In this document: positions 6,749-15,710 of the stretch, one piece after another
How the letters are laid out: each line of letters starts with the position of its first letter
Position numbering within the stretch: position 1 is the first letter of the stretch
Assembly (NCBI RefSeq): GCF_900107765.1
Contig: NZ_FNQY01000002.1
Span: 124,001-188,000, forward strand
From: Arachidicoccus rhizosphaerae
Lineage (GTDB): Bacteria > Bacteroidota > Bacteroidia > Chitinophagales > Chitinophagaceae
Length of the DNA: 64,000 nucleotides
Direction of reading: 5' to 3'
Notes under the pieces: generated by a model
Told to the model about the DNA's origin: nothing
The model's database searches: none
What the model saw: the letters and a program-made list of their open reading frames with translations, nothing else
Made by a program: the position numbers and the translations under genes

Positions 6749-6976
6749 ATGACAGTAAACCCAAACGACCCCGTATTTCCATGTACAGAATATGGAGATA
6801 CTGACATTAGTATCAGCACAGGCGTACCAATCAAACTGGAGATAGCAGCCAGATTCCATGCGGCGCTCCTTACCGATACTAATTACGGATACCAAGACCC
6901 AGAAGACAGGGCAAGGGTAGCGATGAGAGAAGCCGATGCCCTTATTAATGAATACAATAAACAGGAGGGGAAATGA
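6749..6976 (+). CDS. Small hypothetical phage protein (NDPVFP type)
   Basis: A 75-residue protein with the opening VNPNDPVFP followed by G-I/S-I-STG..LE and a helical C-terminus. A similar opening occurs in many small phage early proteins of unknown function. It starts 3 bp after the HNH stop and overlaps the next gene by an ATGA. Confidence 0.55.
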   Translation: MTVNPNDPVFPCTEYGDTDISISTGVPIKLEIAARFHAALLTDTNYGYQDPEDRARVAMREADALINEYNKQEGK

Positions 6977-7209
6977 CCGAACAAGAACAAGCAATAGGCG
7001 AACTGGCACAACAGCATTACGAGCAGGAGCATATAAAGGCACAAATACTTGAATTACAGGACAAAGCAACAGCAGCATCCCGGGAGTGCATACACTACAT
7101 GAGCGTTGACCATCAGGACAACAAAAAATACTTAGCAGCACTCCGGGAACATACAGAAGCAACAAAAGAGATTAACAAGTTAAAAAGCCTTTTAAAAGAG
7201 CAAAAATGA
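6973..7209 (+). CDS. Small coiled-coil protein
   Basis: A 78-residue, highly charged protein predicted to be a helical coiled coil along most of its length (QEHIKAQILELQDKA..., ATKEINKLKSLLKEQ). It has ATGA-type overlaps with both neighbours, so all three are translated as a unit. Function unknown. Confidence 0.55.
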   Translation: MTEQEQAIGELAQQHYEQEHIKAQILELQDKATAASRECIHYMSVDHQDNKKYLAALREHTEATKEINKLKSLLKEQK

Positions 7210-7625
7210 AAATATACATTGTAACAGACGGGTGTTATTCAGATTATAGCATCAGAGGCGTATTTACCACTAAAGAAAACGCAGAAAAGTTTATTAGAGC
7301 ATATTCGTTTGATGAGCCAAGTATCGAGGAATATGAATCCGATAACCTTAATGAAGAGATCCAAAATGGAAATACCTGTTTTGTCGTTTTCATTGATAAG
7401 GACGGGAATAACGCCAAAGCAGAAAAATCAAACACAGATTATGGAGATTACAGAGACTATGTGGGAAAGGCATATATTGACGAAAAAAAATTCTTTGGCA
7501 ACGACTATAGCCATAATGCAAGAATACGCAACACCGTTTGGGCCAAAGATGAAAAACATGCCATAAAGATAGCCAATGAACGCAGGATAAGGGTATTGGC
7601 AGAAGGTAGATGGAATGAGAAATAA
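7206..7625 (+). CDS. Hypothetical phage protein (KIYIVTDGCYSDY type)
   Basis: A 139-residue protein. The N-terminal strand and loop KIYIVTDGCYSDYSI, the helix TKENAEKFI and the C-terminal DEKHAIKIANERR resemble a small alpha/beta family found in phages where 'YIVTDGCYSDY' opens the protein. No catalytic residues can be assigned. It is followed by a hairpin at 7626-7649. Confidence 0.55.
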   Translation: MKIYIVTDGCYSDYSIRGVFTTKENAEKFIRAYSFDEPSIEEYESDNLNEEIQNGNTCFVVFIDKDGNNAKAEKSNTDYGDYRDYVGKAYIDEKKFFGNDYSHNARIRNTVWAKDEKHAIKIANERRIRVLAEGRWNEK

Positions 7626-7649
7626 GGTCACCCTGAAATAGGGTACCCT
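7626..7649 (+). other. Hairpin containing the palindrome AGGGTACCCT
   Basis: GGTcACCCT-GAAAT-AGGGTACC forms a stem with one bulged base. It overlaps the perfect 10-bp palindrome AGGGTACCCT at 7640-7649. It lies between two genes and lacks a U tract. It may be a weak terminator, a processing site or an operator. Confidence 0.4.
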
Positions 7650-7676
7650 TAACCAGAAATTACATAAATTCACATC

Positions 7677-8057
7677 ATGAAAAGGCATATATTAAAAGGA
7701 ATAATAAAGGCGGAGGATAAGGTATTTTGCGAAGGGGATTATCTTACAATTGGTGACAATTCTCTTTCTGAATACTTTGAAGACAACCTGAACGGCAGAA
7801 TTGTATCTGCAAGGTACTGGATTGCCGACAAAGAGATGCCGTATAATGATTTGCTAAAAACTCATATAAAGCAATTATACGGGAGTACAGATTATAGCCA
7901 CGGCGTAGCATATTCAGAACATACCGGGTATCTGTGGACGGATGATGAAGCTAAAATTGGCGGCCATGATCTTGTTGAGGAACTGACCAGTCATGATACA
8001 AAATACTGCTATCTGGAAATTGATGAATATGAGGTAGGGGATGATACGCCAGATTAA
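7677..8057 (+). CDS. Hypothetical phage protein, last early gene
   Basis: A 126-residue acidic protein. It begins KRHILKGIIKAEDK and has a central block YGSTDYSHGVAYSEHTGYLWTDD. It is the last + strand gene of the early arm, and its stop lies within the T-rich flank of the late-operon terminator. No recognised family. Confidence 0.55.
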   Translation: MKRHILKGIIKAEDKVFCEGDYLTIGDNSLSEYFEDNLNGRIVSARYWIADKEMPYNDLLKTHIKQLYGSTDYSHGVAYSEHTGYLWTDDEAKIGGHDLVEELTSHDTKYCYLEIDEYEVGDDTPD

Positions 8058-8084
8058 AAAAGCCCCCTATTTGCGTAGTGGGCT
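8055..8084 (-). terminator. Terminator of the phage late operon
   Basis: On the - strand AGCCCACTA-CGCAAA-TAGGGGGCT forms a 9-bp stem with one mismatch and is followed by TTTTTT. It lies 80 bp beyond the lysin stop, at the point where the two phage arms converge. Confidence 0.75.
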
Positions 8085-8165
8085 TACTCATGTGACTTTG
8101 AGAGTTTGTTTCGAGCCGCCCAGGCATAGTCGTACTAAGGCCGAACAGCAATCAAAGATAAGGAA

Positions 8166-8720
8166 TTATAAACGTTTGCCCCACCCATTCGTAAAATCCT
8201 CAAACTTAGGATTCTTTTTAGCCAGATCCTTATAATATTCACCCTGAAACGAGTTCATGTATTTTGCAACCGCTTCGGGGTTTTTATTTTTCAGTACAGC
8301 GTTCATCGTATTAGGCCCAAATATGCCATCTTCAATAAGATCGGGGTAATCCTTGCCTTGATGGTTTAAGATGTTCAGAGCGATTTGTAAATTACGAATA
8401 GCCCTACCTTTGCCCATATTTACGGACTGGTCAAATACTTCGTAGGCCACCGATTCAGGGAGCTTATCCAATTGAGCATAGTCCCAGTATTTTGCCTTGT
8501 AGTACGGCGCTGCCATTGCCCTAAGTACGTCATAGGGAAGGTTTTTAGGGAAGCCAGACTTTGTACGGTATTGATTTACAATTGCCCATCCCTGCCAATC
8601 GGGGTCCGCAACCCTGGTTAGGCCGAAAACAGTTTCTCCGCCCGGGTCGTTTTTGTCATTTGAGTAAAAGCCTTCTGTTTCTACTACTAGCTGCTGAAAA
8701 ATTTCGTTGTAGGTCATCAC
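8166..8720 (-). CDS. Endolysin, glycoside hydrolase family 108 muramidase
   Basis: A 184-residue peptidoglycan hydrolase. The N-terminal domain has the family signature E-G-FYSNDKNDPGGETVFGLT (about residues 15-34), with the catalytic glutamate at about 15-16. The middle has AYEVFDQSVNMGKGRA, and the C-terminal part (DGIFGPNTMNAV) resembles the PG_binding_3 domain that usually follows in this family. It has no signal peptide, so release through a holin-like partner is expected. It is the last gene of the late operon and overlaps the spanin-like gene by ATGA. Confidence 0.9.
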   Translation of the reverse strand: MMTYNEIFQQLVVETEGFYSNDKNDPGGETVFGLTRVADPDWQGWAIVNQYRTKSGFPKNLPYDVLRAMAAPYYKAKYWDYAQLDKLPESVAYEVFDQSVNMGKGRAIRNLQIALNILNHQGKDYPDLIEDGIFGPNTMNAVLKNKNPEAVAKYMNSFQGEYYKDLAKKNPKFEDFTNGWGKRL

Positions 8721-9322
8721 ACAAACATTTTAAAGATTAATTTTCTGAAATTCCAGCCCAGAGAAAGGATAAGCGCCACAATAAGCCATATAATCCATTT
8801 CCCCCGCTTTTCTGCTTTGGCCTGCCAGTTATCCCGGTCGGCGGTTATCTTTGAAATTTGCCCATCCCTGACAGCGATAGCGGCAAGATCTGGCACGGTG
8901 TCTGTCTTTTCGAGCCGTATTGTGTCCGGGGCGCATGGCTTATAGTTTCTTTGTAGCTGCTCAATCTTTTTTCGGTATGCATCTAACTGATCTTTTAACC
9001 CCTTGATGATGTTCTGACATGAAGTGTCGCCGGAAGCAGCAATAAGGGCATTTTCGTACTGCTGGTATAGGTCAAAATATGATTGCCGTAATCCGTTCAG
9101 GCTATCTGTAAGGTCAGGATTGTTTGCCTGCCTGTACACGGTGTCTGTTTTACCCTCTTTTGCTGTTACCGGGAACTTTTCAGCACACGCCCCGGCAAAT
9201 AGTTGCGGGTTCCTGCCCTGTATCTGCGCCAGATGATTCTGGTCTTTTTTCAAGGTGCTGCAGCTGGTCAGCACCATTAAGGCCATAATACACCATCCTA
9301 TGCCATCTCTTAACTTTCTCAT
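8717..9322 (-). CDS. Candidate unimolecular spanin (lipoprotein with C-terminal TM)
   Basis: A 201-residue protein with an N-terminal signal ending in a lipobox (LTSC, Cys about residue 21). A long periplasmic part contains predicted coiled coil (about 65-130, with paired cysteines near 107 and 129), and there is a C-terminal membrane segment (about 177-195, WIIWLIVALILSLGW) preceded by KRGK. Lipid anchoring in the outer membrane plus a C-terminal inner-membrane anchor is the defining layout of u-spanins, which fuse the two membranes at the end of lysis. The position next to the endolysin fits. No sequence family is claimed. Confidence 0.6.
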   Translation of the reverse strand: MRKLRDGIGWCIMALMVLTSCSTLKKDQNHLAQIQGRNPQLFAGACAEKFPVTAKEGKTDTVYRQANNPDLTDSLNGLRQSYFDLYQQYENALIAASGDTSCQNIIKGLKDQLDAYRKKIEQLQRNYKPCAPDTIRLEKTDTVPDLAAIAVRDGQISKITADRDNWQAKAEKRGKWIIWLIVALILSLGWNFRKLIFKMFV

Positions 9323-9801
9323 TTCTTACTCTTTTTAGGCCTGATTCCAAATAATTTCCTGATAAACCCCCTTTCTTTCCATGCCTTATCAATCGAATCC
9401 CTTTTAGCCTGTGCCAGTGAGTCCGTATACTCTCTTTGCCGCTTCCAATAATCCGCTTTGTCGGGAACAGGGATGTATTTGGTTTTTACTTTCACCACGG
9501 CCACTGTGTCTGGCTGTTTATTAATCAGCTTATCAACGTTGTTTTTCAGGGCTTTTACTTTGCCCGGCAAGTCATTAGCCACGTTTTCCAGATTAGAGAC
9601 AACACGGGCGTTTAATTCAGCCAGCGAATCCGCCACACAGTTAACCGAATCAACGGCTTTTAAAACAGAATCCGTTCTTAACGAATCCACCGCTTTTTTA
9701 ATGGTCTCTTTAGTTCCCTGTCCTGTGCTGCTCAGGTGGGGCTGAAAACAGAATACTATACCTAAAAGCAGCCCGGGTATCTTTAGATTACTGTATTTCA
9801 T
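9319..9801 (-). CDS. Secreted coiled-coil lysis-cassette protein
   Basis: A 160-residue protein with a signal sequence (KIPGLLLGIVFCFQPHLSSTG), a long valine/aspartate heptad-like helix (about 35-95) and a basic C-terminus ending KKSKK. A longer start at 9828 is possible, but ATG 9801 places the signal peptide correctly. It overlaps its neighbours on both sides (ATGA with the spanin candidate; inside the end of the upstream gene), so it belongs to the lysis unit. Role unknown, possibly periplasmic. Confidence 0.55.
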   Translation of the reverse strand: MKYSNLKIPGLLLGIVFCFQPHLSSTGQGTKETIKKAVDSLRTDSVLKAVDSVNCVADSLAELNARVVSNLENVANDLPGKVKALKNNVDKLINKQPDTVAVVKVKTKYIPVPDKADYWKRQREYTDSLAQAKRDSIDKAWKERGFIRKLFGIRPKKSKK

Positions 9802-10177
9802 TTTGAACTTTTTTATTAAGGTTATCAATAGTTTTTTTTGTCTGGTTAACGGTCATCATTGCATCCTCATACTTTTTTCTTCGTTCCCGTTCGGCTTTTT
9901 CACGCTCTAAACTTTCCTTTAGGCGGTCGGAGGTCATTTTATTGATTACTCCTTGCAGGGAATCTATCTTTATATCCTTCATTGCGCCTGAATTTCGGCA
10001 GGTAACAAGGTCGTTGGTCAATAACTCAATTTGCGCCTTTTTGGCCGCTTCCCCGCCGTTGTAAATGGCAGGGATAACGAACTTTACGAGTAACCACAAT
10101 GCAGCCCCCAACATCAGCACAATAAAGAATGCCTTGCTTTTTTTGAAAACCTCGAATAGCCATTGTAGTTTTTCCAT
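9788..10177 (-). CDS. Single-TM coiled-coil protein, holin candidate
   Basis: A 129-residue protein with one N-terminal membrane span (about 16-37, AFFIVLMLGAALWLLVKFVI) and a long charged coiled coil (about 60-125). It is the first gene of the lysis cassette, where a holin would be expected, but one span and a long coil are not a classical holin. It could instead be an i-spanin-like protein or an accessory tail-proximal membrane protein. Confidence 0.5.
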   Translation of the reverse strand: MEKLQWLFEVFKKSKAFFIVLMLGAALWLLVKFVIPAIYNGGEAAKKAQIELLTNDLVTCRNSGAMKDIKIDSLQGVINKMTSDRLKESLEREKAERERRKKYEDAMMTVNQTKKTIDNLNKKVQNEIQ

Positions 10178-10245
10178 TCATGTTATATTGTGTTGGTTAG
10201 GGCATAAGTGTTAGGTTTAAAGCGGCCACCGGAGCAGGCGCCGGA

Positions 10246-13194
10246 TTAATAGGAATTAAAGTTCTTTCTATAAATCAACTCATTAACTAACTCCATTGAG
10301 GTTCTATTAATCTGATAAGTAACAGCGTTATATATTTTATCGGTCAATAGTGGTGACAGATCTTGCATTCCAATAACAAGCTTTGTGCTGACAATGGTCT
10401 CATATGCCACTATTAATTTATTGTTGTAGCAGGTGAGTTCTGCATATCCGTAACCTCTATTCAAATCAATTACATATACGCGCACCCATTTGAGCATATC
10501 TGTTGATGCCCATAGCGTTAAATTATAACGGGAATTGTTTGGATCTGGAGCATTAACGTCTGATTTATCGCAGAATGCTTTTAGGTAAATTGTTTTACCA
10601 TTAACTGTTATCCGTTCAATATCGAACTTACATGGTAGGTACCCATTAAACGTTCTATCAGTCGAGTGGCTGACAAAACTATTCGTTGAGATATTGAATT
10701 TATAGACCGAATGTAAATATGATCCGCCATCAAACCGGCAGGATAATAATATATCACCATTGAACTCAGTAACAACACATTCACTATCTCCAGTACGAGG
10801 TGTAAGACCTGAATAAGTCCAGTCTCCTGTAGGTGTTTTGTATAACAGGCCGGCTTCCCAATTCCCGGAACCTATTGCGGCCATACATGGGAGATAAAAT
10901 GTGCCGTCATCGGTCTGAATACCATTGTTAGGAGCAACACCTATCAAATTATACCCAGATGCTGCCCATTTTGATTTTAGTGAAACTGGTGAACTCCAGG
11001 TTACGCCATCATCGTCAGAATAGATATATAAATGGTCGGATTCTGCTTTTGGAGATACATTTGCCGTTTTAGTAGGGTCAAGAATAGTCATTACATGCAT
11101 ATATATTCGACCAACAACCCCGTGCGCCCCAGTCCTGTCTACCACAAATGAAGGATTCATGGCCCTACCATAAGTTGAGGAATCGTAAGGGAATACCGGT
11201 ATTACATCGTAGCCAGAACCGCCGGAAACCTTTCTTTTAATAAATACGTCAAATTCTCCTAAATCTCCTCCTCCCTGTGCATCTGTTCTGTATTCAGCAG
11301 CGACTAAAAGAGTGCTGTTATTTGTAAGGATGGCTGTAGGAATGCGTATATATGATTTCCCTGGAATATCGTCGGCTGCAAATACAATTTCAGAGCTGAT
11401 GGGCGTGGAAGGATTTGCGGTGTTAAAAGTCGCTAGGCTATCCATTTTACTATTTGCGATTCTTGTCTCCTGCCCAGAAGTCAAAGACCCGGAAGAAGAT
11501 GCTCCAGTATCTCCGATGCTTAAAATTCTGAAGTTCAGAGGGGGAAATGTGTCATTCCAGGAATACCCATAATATTTTGCGGTCGGGAAACTTTCTCTTG
11601 AAATGAAAGACTCCATATAATTTACATTGCTCGGCATGGACGCCATGCCTATTACGTTCATATTTGCGTCCCAAAATATTACTCCAGACGATGATGATGG
11701 AAAAGTAGAATATTTAATTTTGCTCCAGCCGCTGGGTAAAGCAATTATTGGGGTGCTTCTGTAATTAGGAAATGATGTATTTAGAGTTCCGTCGATTTTA
11801 TAGAAACCGGCTAAACTAAATTGTTCCGTCGTGTATCCAATTCTGGCAACGGCATAGCCATTAGCCCTATGGATAGCATCTTCCGTATTTATGCCATCCT
11901 GGTAGGAAACAACCGGGTAATAAATATGACATTCAAAATCATTTTTCCGTGAAGTTACTTCGCTCATCACTGCATAAACTGCGGTGGGATAGTCAGTTGC
12001 CTTTACTTCGGTAAATGTTCTTTTACGCAGATTTGAATCCCCAGTAACGTATTTTAATAGCGTCAGGCTAGCATCATATAACGCTATTCCCGTAAAGGAG
12101 CTATAAGGAATCATTGCCCTTATAGTGTCAAATCCGGATATGTTAAGGAATACCGAACAACTGAACAAAGCATTTGCAGCAATTGCCCCACTTGATGTAA
12201 CAGTTTTTCCATTTTGAGAAAGCACCTCTGAACTATAAACCATCTTACGCAACTTACCAGCGACCTTTGTTTTGTCATAGGTGTTGTTATCAAACATATC
12301 CTGAACCATATAGTAGTTCTTGGATAGGTCAACTCTGGTTTTAATATTCAATTTGAAATTATATGAATCTGCTGCTGTTTTGTTGAAGCTAAACCGAACA
12401 TACACCGCATTTGGGTATTGGGTTTTTGTAACAGATTTCATGCCCACTGTACCATCGGTTGCAGCAGGAGAAATGAATACTTTTGATAAATCGTATAAAG
12501 CCAAACCATAAAATGCTGATGCTTGTTGATACCAGTCTATACTATCCCAATTTACGGGCAGCTCATAAAAGTCTAAAGCAGACGAATCAGCTTGTGACAC
12601 AATTTCACCGGTCGCAAATTTTATTGCTGACCCAGACACTGTTAAGTCATCTGGAGCTAGAGATACTATGTCATATCCCTTATGGCTACTTTTTACGTCA
12701 AGGTTTACTTGCGGAGTGAAATCTTCGTTTTTTCTTGTTAACAAGGGTCCTTGGTCAGCGCCTAAAGCAGCTTCACTATCTGTGCTATCGAGGGAATTTA
12801 CAATTTTGGTTGAGTTAGCGTTTGGCACAAACTCCCAGCTTCCGCCGCTTTTTCTGATAACGCCGCTTTTGCCGTCGGGAAGTGCGATCGGATCACCGTT
12901 ACTGTCGAGGAAGTTCGTAAACGTCTGTTCCGCTCCGCTGGTATTGCTCACATCATACCCCTGCCCGTTTGCTTCTGTTCCTGTAGGAGAATCCGTTGGA
13001 TGCGCTACGCCTAGGATGTTGGTAGCGGAATTAGCTTGTAAGGTTTCCAGCCTTATGCTTATAGGACTTCCTGACTGGCTGTCATAGCCGAGAATGGTGT
13101 CATTTGAGCTTGGCGTTTCTTTTACGGGGAAATCTGCATCCCACTGGTCTACTACAATTTTATCCCCTGGCTGTAATGTTATTTCAGTTGCCAT
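10246..13194 (-). CDS. Tail fibre/tailspike with sialidase (BNR) domain
   Basis: A 982-residue virion protein. Residues 1-130 (starting TEITLQPGDKIVVDQWD) look like a tail-attachment domain, and 130-600 hold repeated beta-rich modules. From about 610 there is a sialidase-type beta-propeller: a FRIP-like motif (YIRIP), an arginine-containing AAEYR strand, the Asp-box SDDDGVTW, and SECVVTEFNGDILLSCR, where the conserved glutamate/arginine of family 33 would lie. It probably binds and trims a surface glycan during adsorption. True sialic-acid specificity is inference, since related propellers act on other sugars. Confidence 0.75.
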   Translation of the reverse strand: MATEITLQPGDKIVVDQWDADFPVKETPSSNDTILGYDSQSGSPISIRLETLQANSATNILGVAHPTDSPTGTEANGQGYDVSNTSGAEQTFTNFLDSNGDPIALPDGKSGVIRKSGGSWEFVPNANSTKIVNSLDSTDSEAALGADQGPLLTRKNEDFTPQVNLDVKSSHKGYDIVSLAPDDLTVSGSAIKFATGEIVSQADSSALDFYELPVNWDSIDWYQQASAFYGLALYDLSKVFISPAATDGTVGMKSVTKTQYPNAVYVRFSFNKTAADSYNFKLNIKTRVDLSKNYYMVQDMFDNNTYDKTKVAGKLRKMVYSSEVLSQNGKTVTSSGAIAANALFSCSVFLNISGFDTIRAMIPYSSFTGIALYDASLTLLKYVTGDSNLRKRTFTEVKATDYPTAVYAVMSEVTSRKNDFECHIYYPVVSYQDGINTEDAIHRANGYAVARIGYTTEQFSLAGFYKIDGTLNTSFPNYRSTPIIALPSGWSKIKYSTFPSSSSGVIFWDANMNVIGMASMPSNVNYMESFISRESFPTAKYYGYSWNDTFPPLNFRILSIGDTGASSSGSLTSGQETRIANSKMDSLATFNTANPSTPISSEIVFAADDIPGKSYIRIPTAILTNNSTLLVAAEYRTDAQGGGDLGEFDVFIKRKVSGGSGYDVIPVFPYDSSTYGRAMNPSFVVDRTGAHGVVGRIYMHVMTILDPTKTANVSPKAESDHLYIYSDDDGVTWSSPVSLKSKWAASGYNLIGVAPNNGIQTDDGTFYLPCMAAIGSGNWEAGLLYKTPTGDWTYSGLTPRTGDSECVVTEFNGDILLSCRFDGGSYLHSVYKFNISTNSFVSHSTDRTFNGYLPCKFDIERITVNGKTIYLKAFCDKSDVNAPDPNNSRYNLTLWASTDMLKWVRVYVIDLNRGYGYAELTCYNNKLIVAYETIVSTKLVIGMQDLSPLLTDKIYNAVTYQINRTSMELVNELIYRKNFNSY

Positions 13195-13197
13195 ATT

Positions 13198-13737
13198 TTA
13201 ATCTTTAATTGGTGGTAATCCACCTGTTACATATTTAATTACTAGTGCTAATTTTCCTTGATCCATAACCCCTAAAACTGATTTAGGGTCGTTTATTCCT
13301 GTCTGGAATAGGTGTATTTCGTAGGGGTTGGTTGTGATCAACCCGCCGTCTCCGGTACAAGAAATGGAATACATCTGTACATTGTCGTAATTCTTATCCA
13401 AGGAAACGGAGTTCACTATAACATGACCTGCGTAAAACTCATCATGATTATCAAGATCTTTGCCTACCCAAAACATTGGCTGTCTGTTAATTTGCAAATT
13501 CATTATATCCCGATGGGTGAAACTATCACTCAGGTTGCATATACCTGTTGCTGTAAGCGTATAAGACAATTCCCCATAATAATTGCTAGCCCAGAAGGTA
13601 TTTGGCGGTTTTGTGGCCTTTTTAACCTCTGCTGCTGTAGTCAAATTGAAATTCTGGCTGCCACACATTTTTTGCATGGCGCCCTCCTTACTTCCGTAAA
13701 GCATAAATCTGCTGCCTATCAAATAATTATCATCCAT
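13198..13737 (-). CDS. Phage tail-tip associated protein
   Basis: A 179-residue beta-rich soluble protein. It lies between the sialidase tail protein and the large distal tail protein and shares a TAATG-type junction with the latter, so it is most likely a tail-tip or baseplate component. It contains FWASNYYGELSYTL and YSISCTGDGGLIT segments. No family recognised. Confidence 0.5.
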   Translation of the reverse strand: MDDNYLIGSRFMLYGSKEGAMQKMCGSQNFNLTTAAEVKKATKPPNTFWASNYYGELSYTLTATGICNLSDSFTHRDIMNLQINRQPMFWVGKDLDNHDEFYAGHVIVNSVSLDKNYDNVQMYSISCTGDGGLITTNPYEIHLFQTGINDPKSVLGVMDQGKLALVIKYVTGGLPPIKD

Positions 13738-15710
13738 TATGCTGTATTATAGTGTTCGTAAAGATCATTTTCTGAATCCGGGTCATCCGCCGTCTGATCA
13801 GGCAAAAAGACCGGGTTTAATTCAATTGCCGTAATAGACTGTTCGCACTCTTTCACTTTGTATTTATTCACAAGCTGCATATACACGTTCGGTAATGCGT
13901 CCTGGTCGAATTTTAAAAGGTCGCCAAATCGTATAGTGTTTGACAGAACAGAAAACAAGACATGCGTTTGAGCGGACCGGTACAGCGACATATAATTTCT
14001 GACAACGTAATGAGTTAAAGACCTTGGAATTCCATCATCCTTGTAAATTCCTTCAGTAGGCATAAGAGAGCCGGACGGAATAAGCGTCCCTGTGCCAGAT
14101 TGCGTAAAATCTATGCTGTTGAATAAAGCACCTGAGACAGATTCTTGTAATCCGCAATCCATGTAAACCTGCTGTTTATCCTTTTTTAGGGAAAAGTTTT
14201 TGCTTTGGCTTAAATAATTTGTCTCCCCGCTATCAGCGATACTGGTACTTAATACAACACTTTTATAAATAACCCCAGTTCTTTCTTTTACATTTGCGGA
14301 TGTTATCCCGAAATCAGCCTTAGATAAGCAAACAGAATAAATAGGTATTCTAAGGGTGCCTTCATTTGGCATGGCGGGTATATCTACTGATATGCTCTGG
14401 GCTTTATTTGTTGACTGCAGCTGCATCCATATTGGGTTATATGTTCCGCCAAAAAACCAATTATTCCCTCCATTTGACGTGCCTATATCGTATGTCTTAC
14501 CTGTTAAATCAGTAAATTTCATAATGCCGGAGAATCCTAGCGCTGGCGGTTCATCTGTAGAGCTTCCCCATCCGCTATAATCGGCATAAACTAAATTGTA
14601 GGTTACTTTGTATGACCACCCTTTATATACTTTTATCTCTTGCCACGTACCAAAAGATTGAAGACCGTAGTCCGTAGATGCATTCCAAGTTGCCGAAACG
14701 AGCGCACCGGAATTGCTTTCTGTTCTCTGGTTATTGCCTACTCTTTCTATCTCGTAGCCACCTGAGCCGACATAATCCCACTCAAGCGGACTCCACGGGT
14801 ACATGTACGGCGGACCCGGAGTCCAACCTAAAAAGAATGGATTTTTTAATAGTCCGTTTTCTGTATTAAAACTGATATATGCGCTAACCTCCTTTGCTCC
14901 ACGAAGGGATGATATTTGCTCATCGTCGGCAATCAGAAATTCAGATTGGGTGTCGGATGTCTTAAAATAGAGCGTCTTGAAAACAGATAGATCTCTATCG
15001 GATGGGCAGATTATATTAACCTCTGATCCGTCAATAAAACAATAAGCCGATAGTGAGGATATTATTTTTTCCGCAATATTATAAGCGGTATCTGGCCTCC
15101 CTTCGCTGGTATTAAACCCCTCTGCCGTTGCGGCTATTTGATCCAGAAATTCTACTCCTGTTAATTCCGGCGCCGATGGGTCTAATGTGTAGGGGGCGAT
15201 TATGTTATACGTCAAGTCCGTTAATCCCGACGTTCCGGACGTTAACTGCTTTTTAATGTAAGGGCCTAATGTTTGCTGTCCGAATAATAATTGCGTAGAG
15301 GATGCATATACATTCGTTCCTTTCATTTGAGAGAAGAAATCCTGAGCGGTAATGCTTATTTCTGTTTTGAATGTACCAAAGCTCCTTGCCACCTGGTCGG
15401 GTACCACAAATCCCCAGAATCTGTCTATACCCGCTACCGAAATCCTTATACCCATTGTGGTATCGTCAATGACCTGCATATCCTGGACAAACAGTTGACT
15501 GTTTTCGTCACTTATGATATTCACAGTGGCTTTTGTTGCTCTGATTGGGTCAAACGGGTTGCTTTCGTCTCCCTGGGCAGAAATACTTACAGGAGACTCA
15601 GCGCCTATTAAATCTATAACATCACCTTCGTAGTCAGACAGAAATATATCGACTATACACGCTGCGCCCAGCATGTCATTAAAGGATATTTTATATTTAA
15701 TATTATACAT
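13737..15710 (-). CDS. Large distal tail/tail-tip protein
   Basis: A 657-residue protein directly downstream of the tape measure gene, the position of distal tail and tail-associated proteins in siphoviruses. The N-terminal 110 residues (NIKYKISFNDMLGAACIVDIFLSDYEGDV...) are beta-rich and recall the Dit/Tal start. The middle, around residue 290, is a tryptophan- and glycine-rich carbohydrate-binding-like region. It overlaps both neighbours by a single base (TAATG). The name rests mainly on gene order. Confidence 0.6.
   Translation of the reverse strand: MYNIKYKISFNDMLGAACIVDIFLSDYEGDVIDLIGAESPVSISAQGDESNPFDPIRATKATVNIISDENSQLFVQDMQVIDDTTMGIRISVAGIDRFWGFVVPDQVARSFGTFKTEISITAQDFFSQMKGTNVYASSTQLLFGQQTLGPYIKKQLTSGTSGLTDLTYNIIAPYTLDPSAPELTGVEFLDQIAATAEGFNTSEGRPDTAYNIAEKIISSLSAYCFIDGSEVNIICPSDRDLSVFKTLYFKTSDTQSEFLIADDEQISSLRGAKEVSAYISFNTENGLLKNPFFLGWTPGPPYMYPWSPLEWDYVGSGGYEIERVGNNQRTESNSGALVSATWNASTDYGLQSFGTWQEIKVYKGWSYKVTYNLVYADYSGWGSSTDEPPALGFSGIMKFTDLTGKTYDIGTSNGGNNWFFGGTYNPIWMQLQSTNKAQSISVDIPAMPNEGTLRIPIYSVCLSKADFGITSANVKERTGVIYKSVVLSTSIADSGETNYLSQSKNFSLKKDKQQVYMDCGLQESVSGALFNSIDFTQSGTGTLIPSGSLMPTEGIYKDDGIPRSLTHYVVRNYMSLYRSAQTHVLFSVLSNTIRFGDLLKFDQDALPNVYMQLVNKYKVKECEQSITAIELNPVFLPDQTADDPDSENDLYEHYNTA

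Noticed and set aside
12320-13087. Several + strand frames opposite the tail fibre gene
   Set aside because: They are complement shadows of the strong - strand coding frame, with no domain or context.
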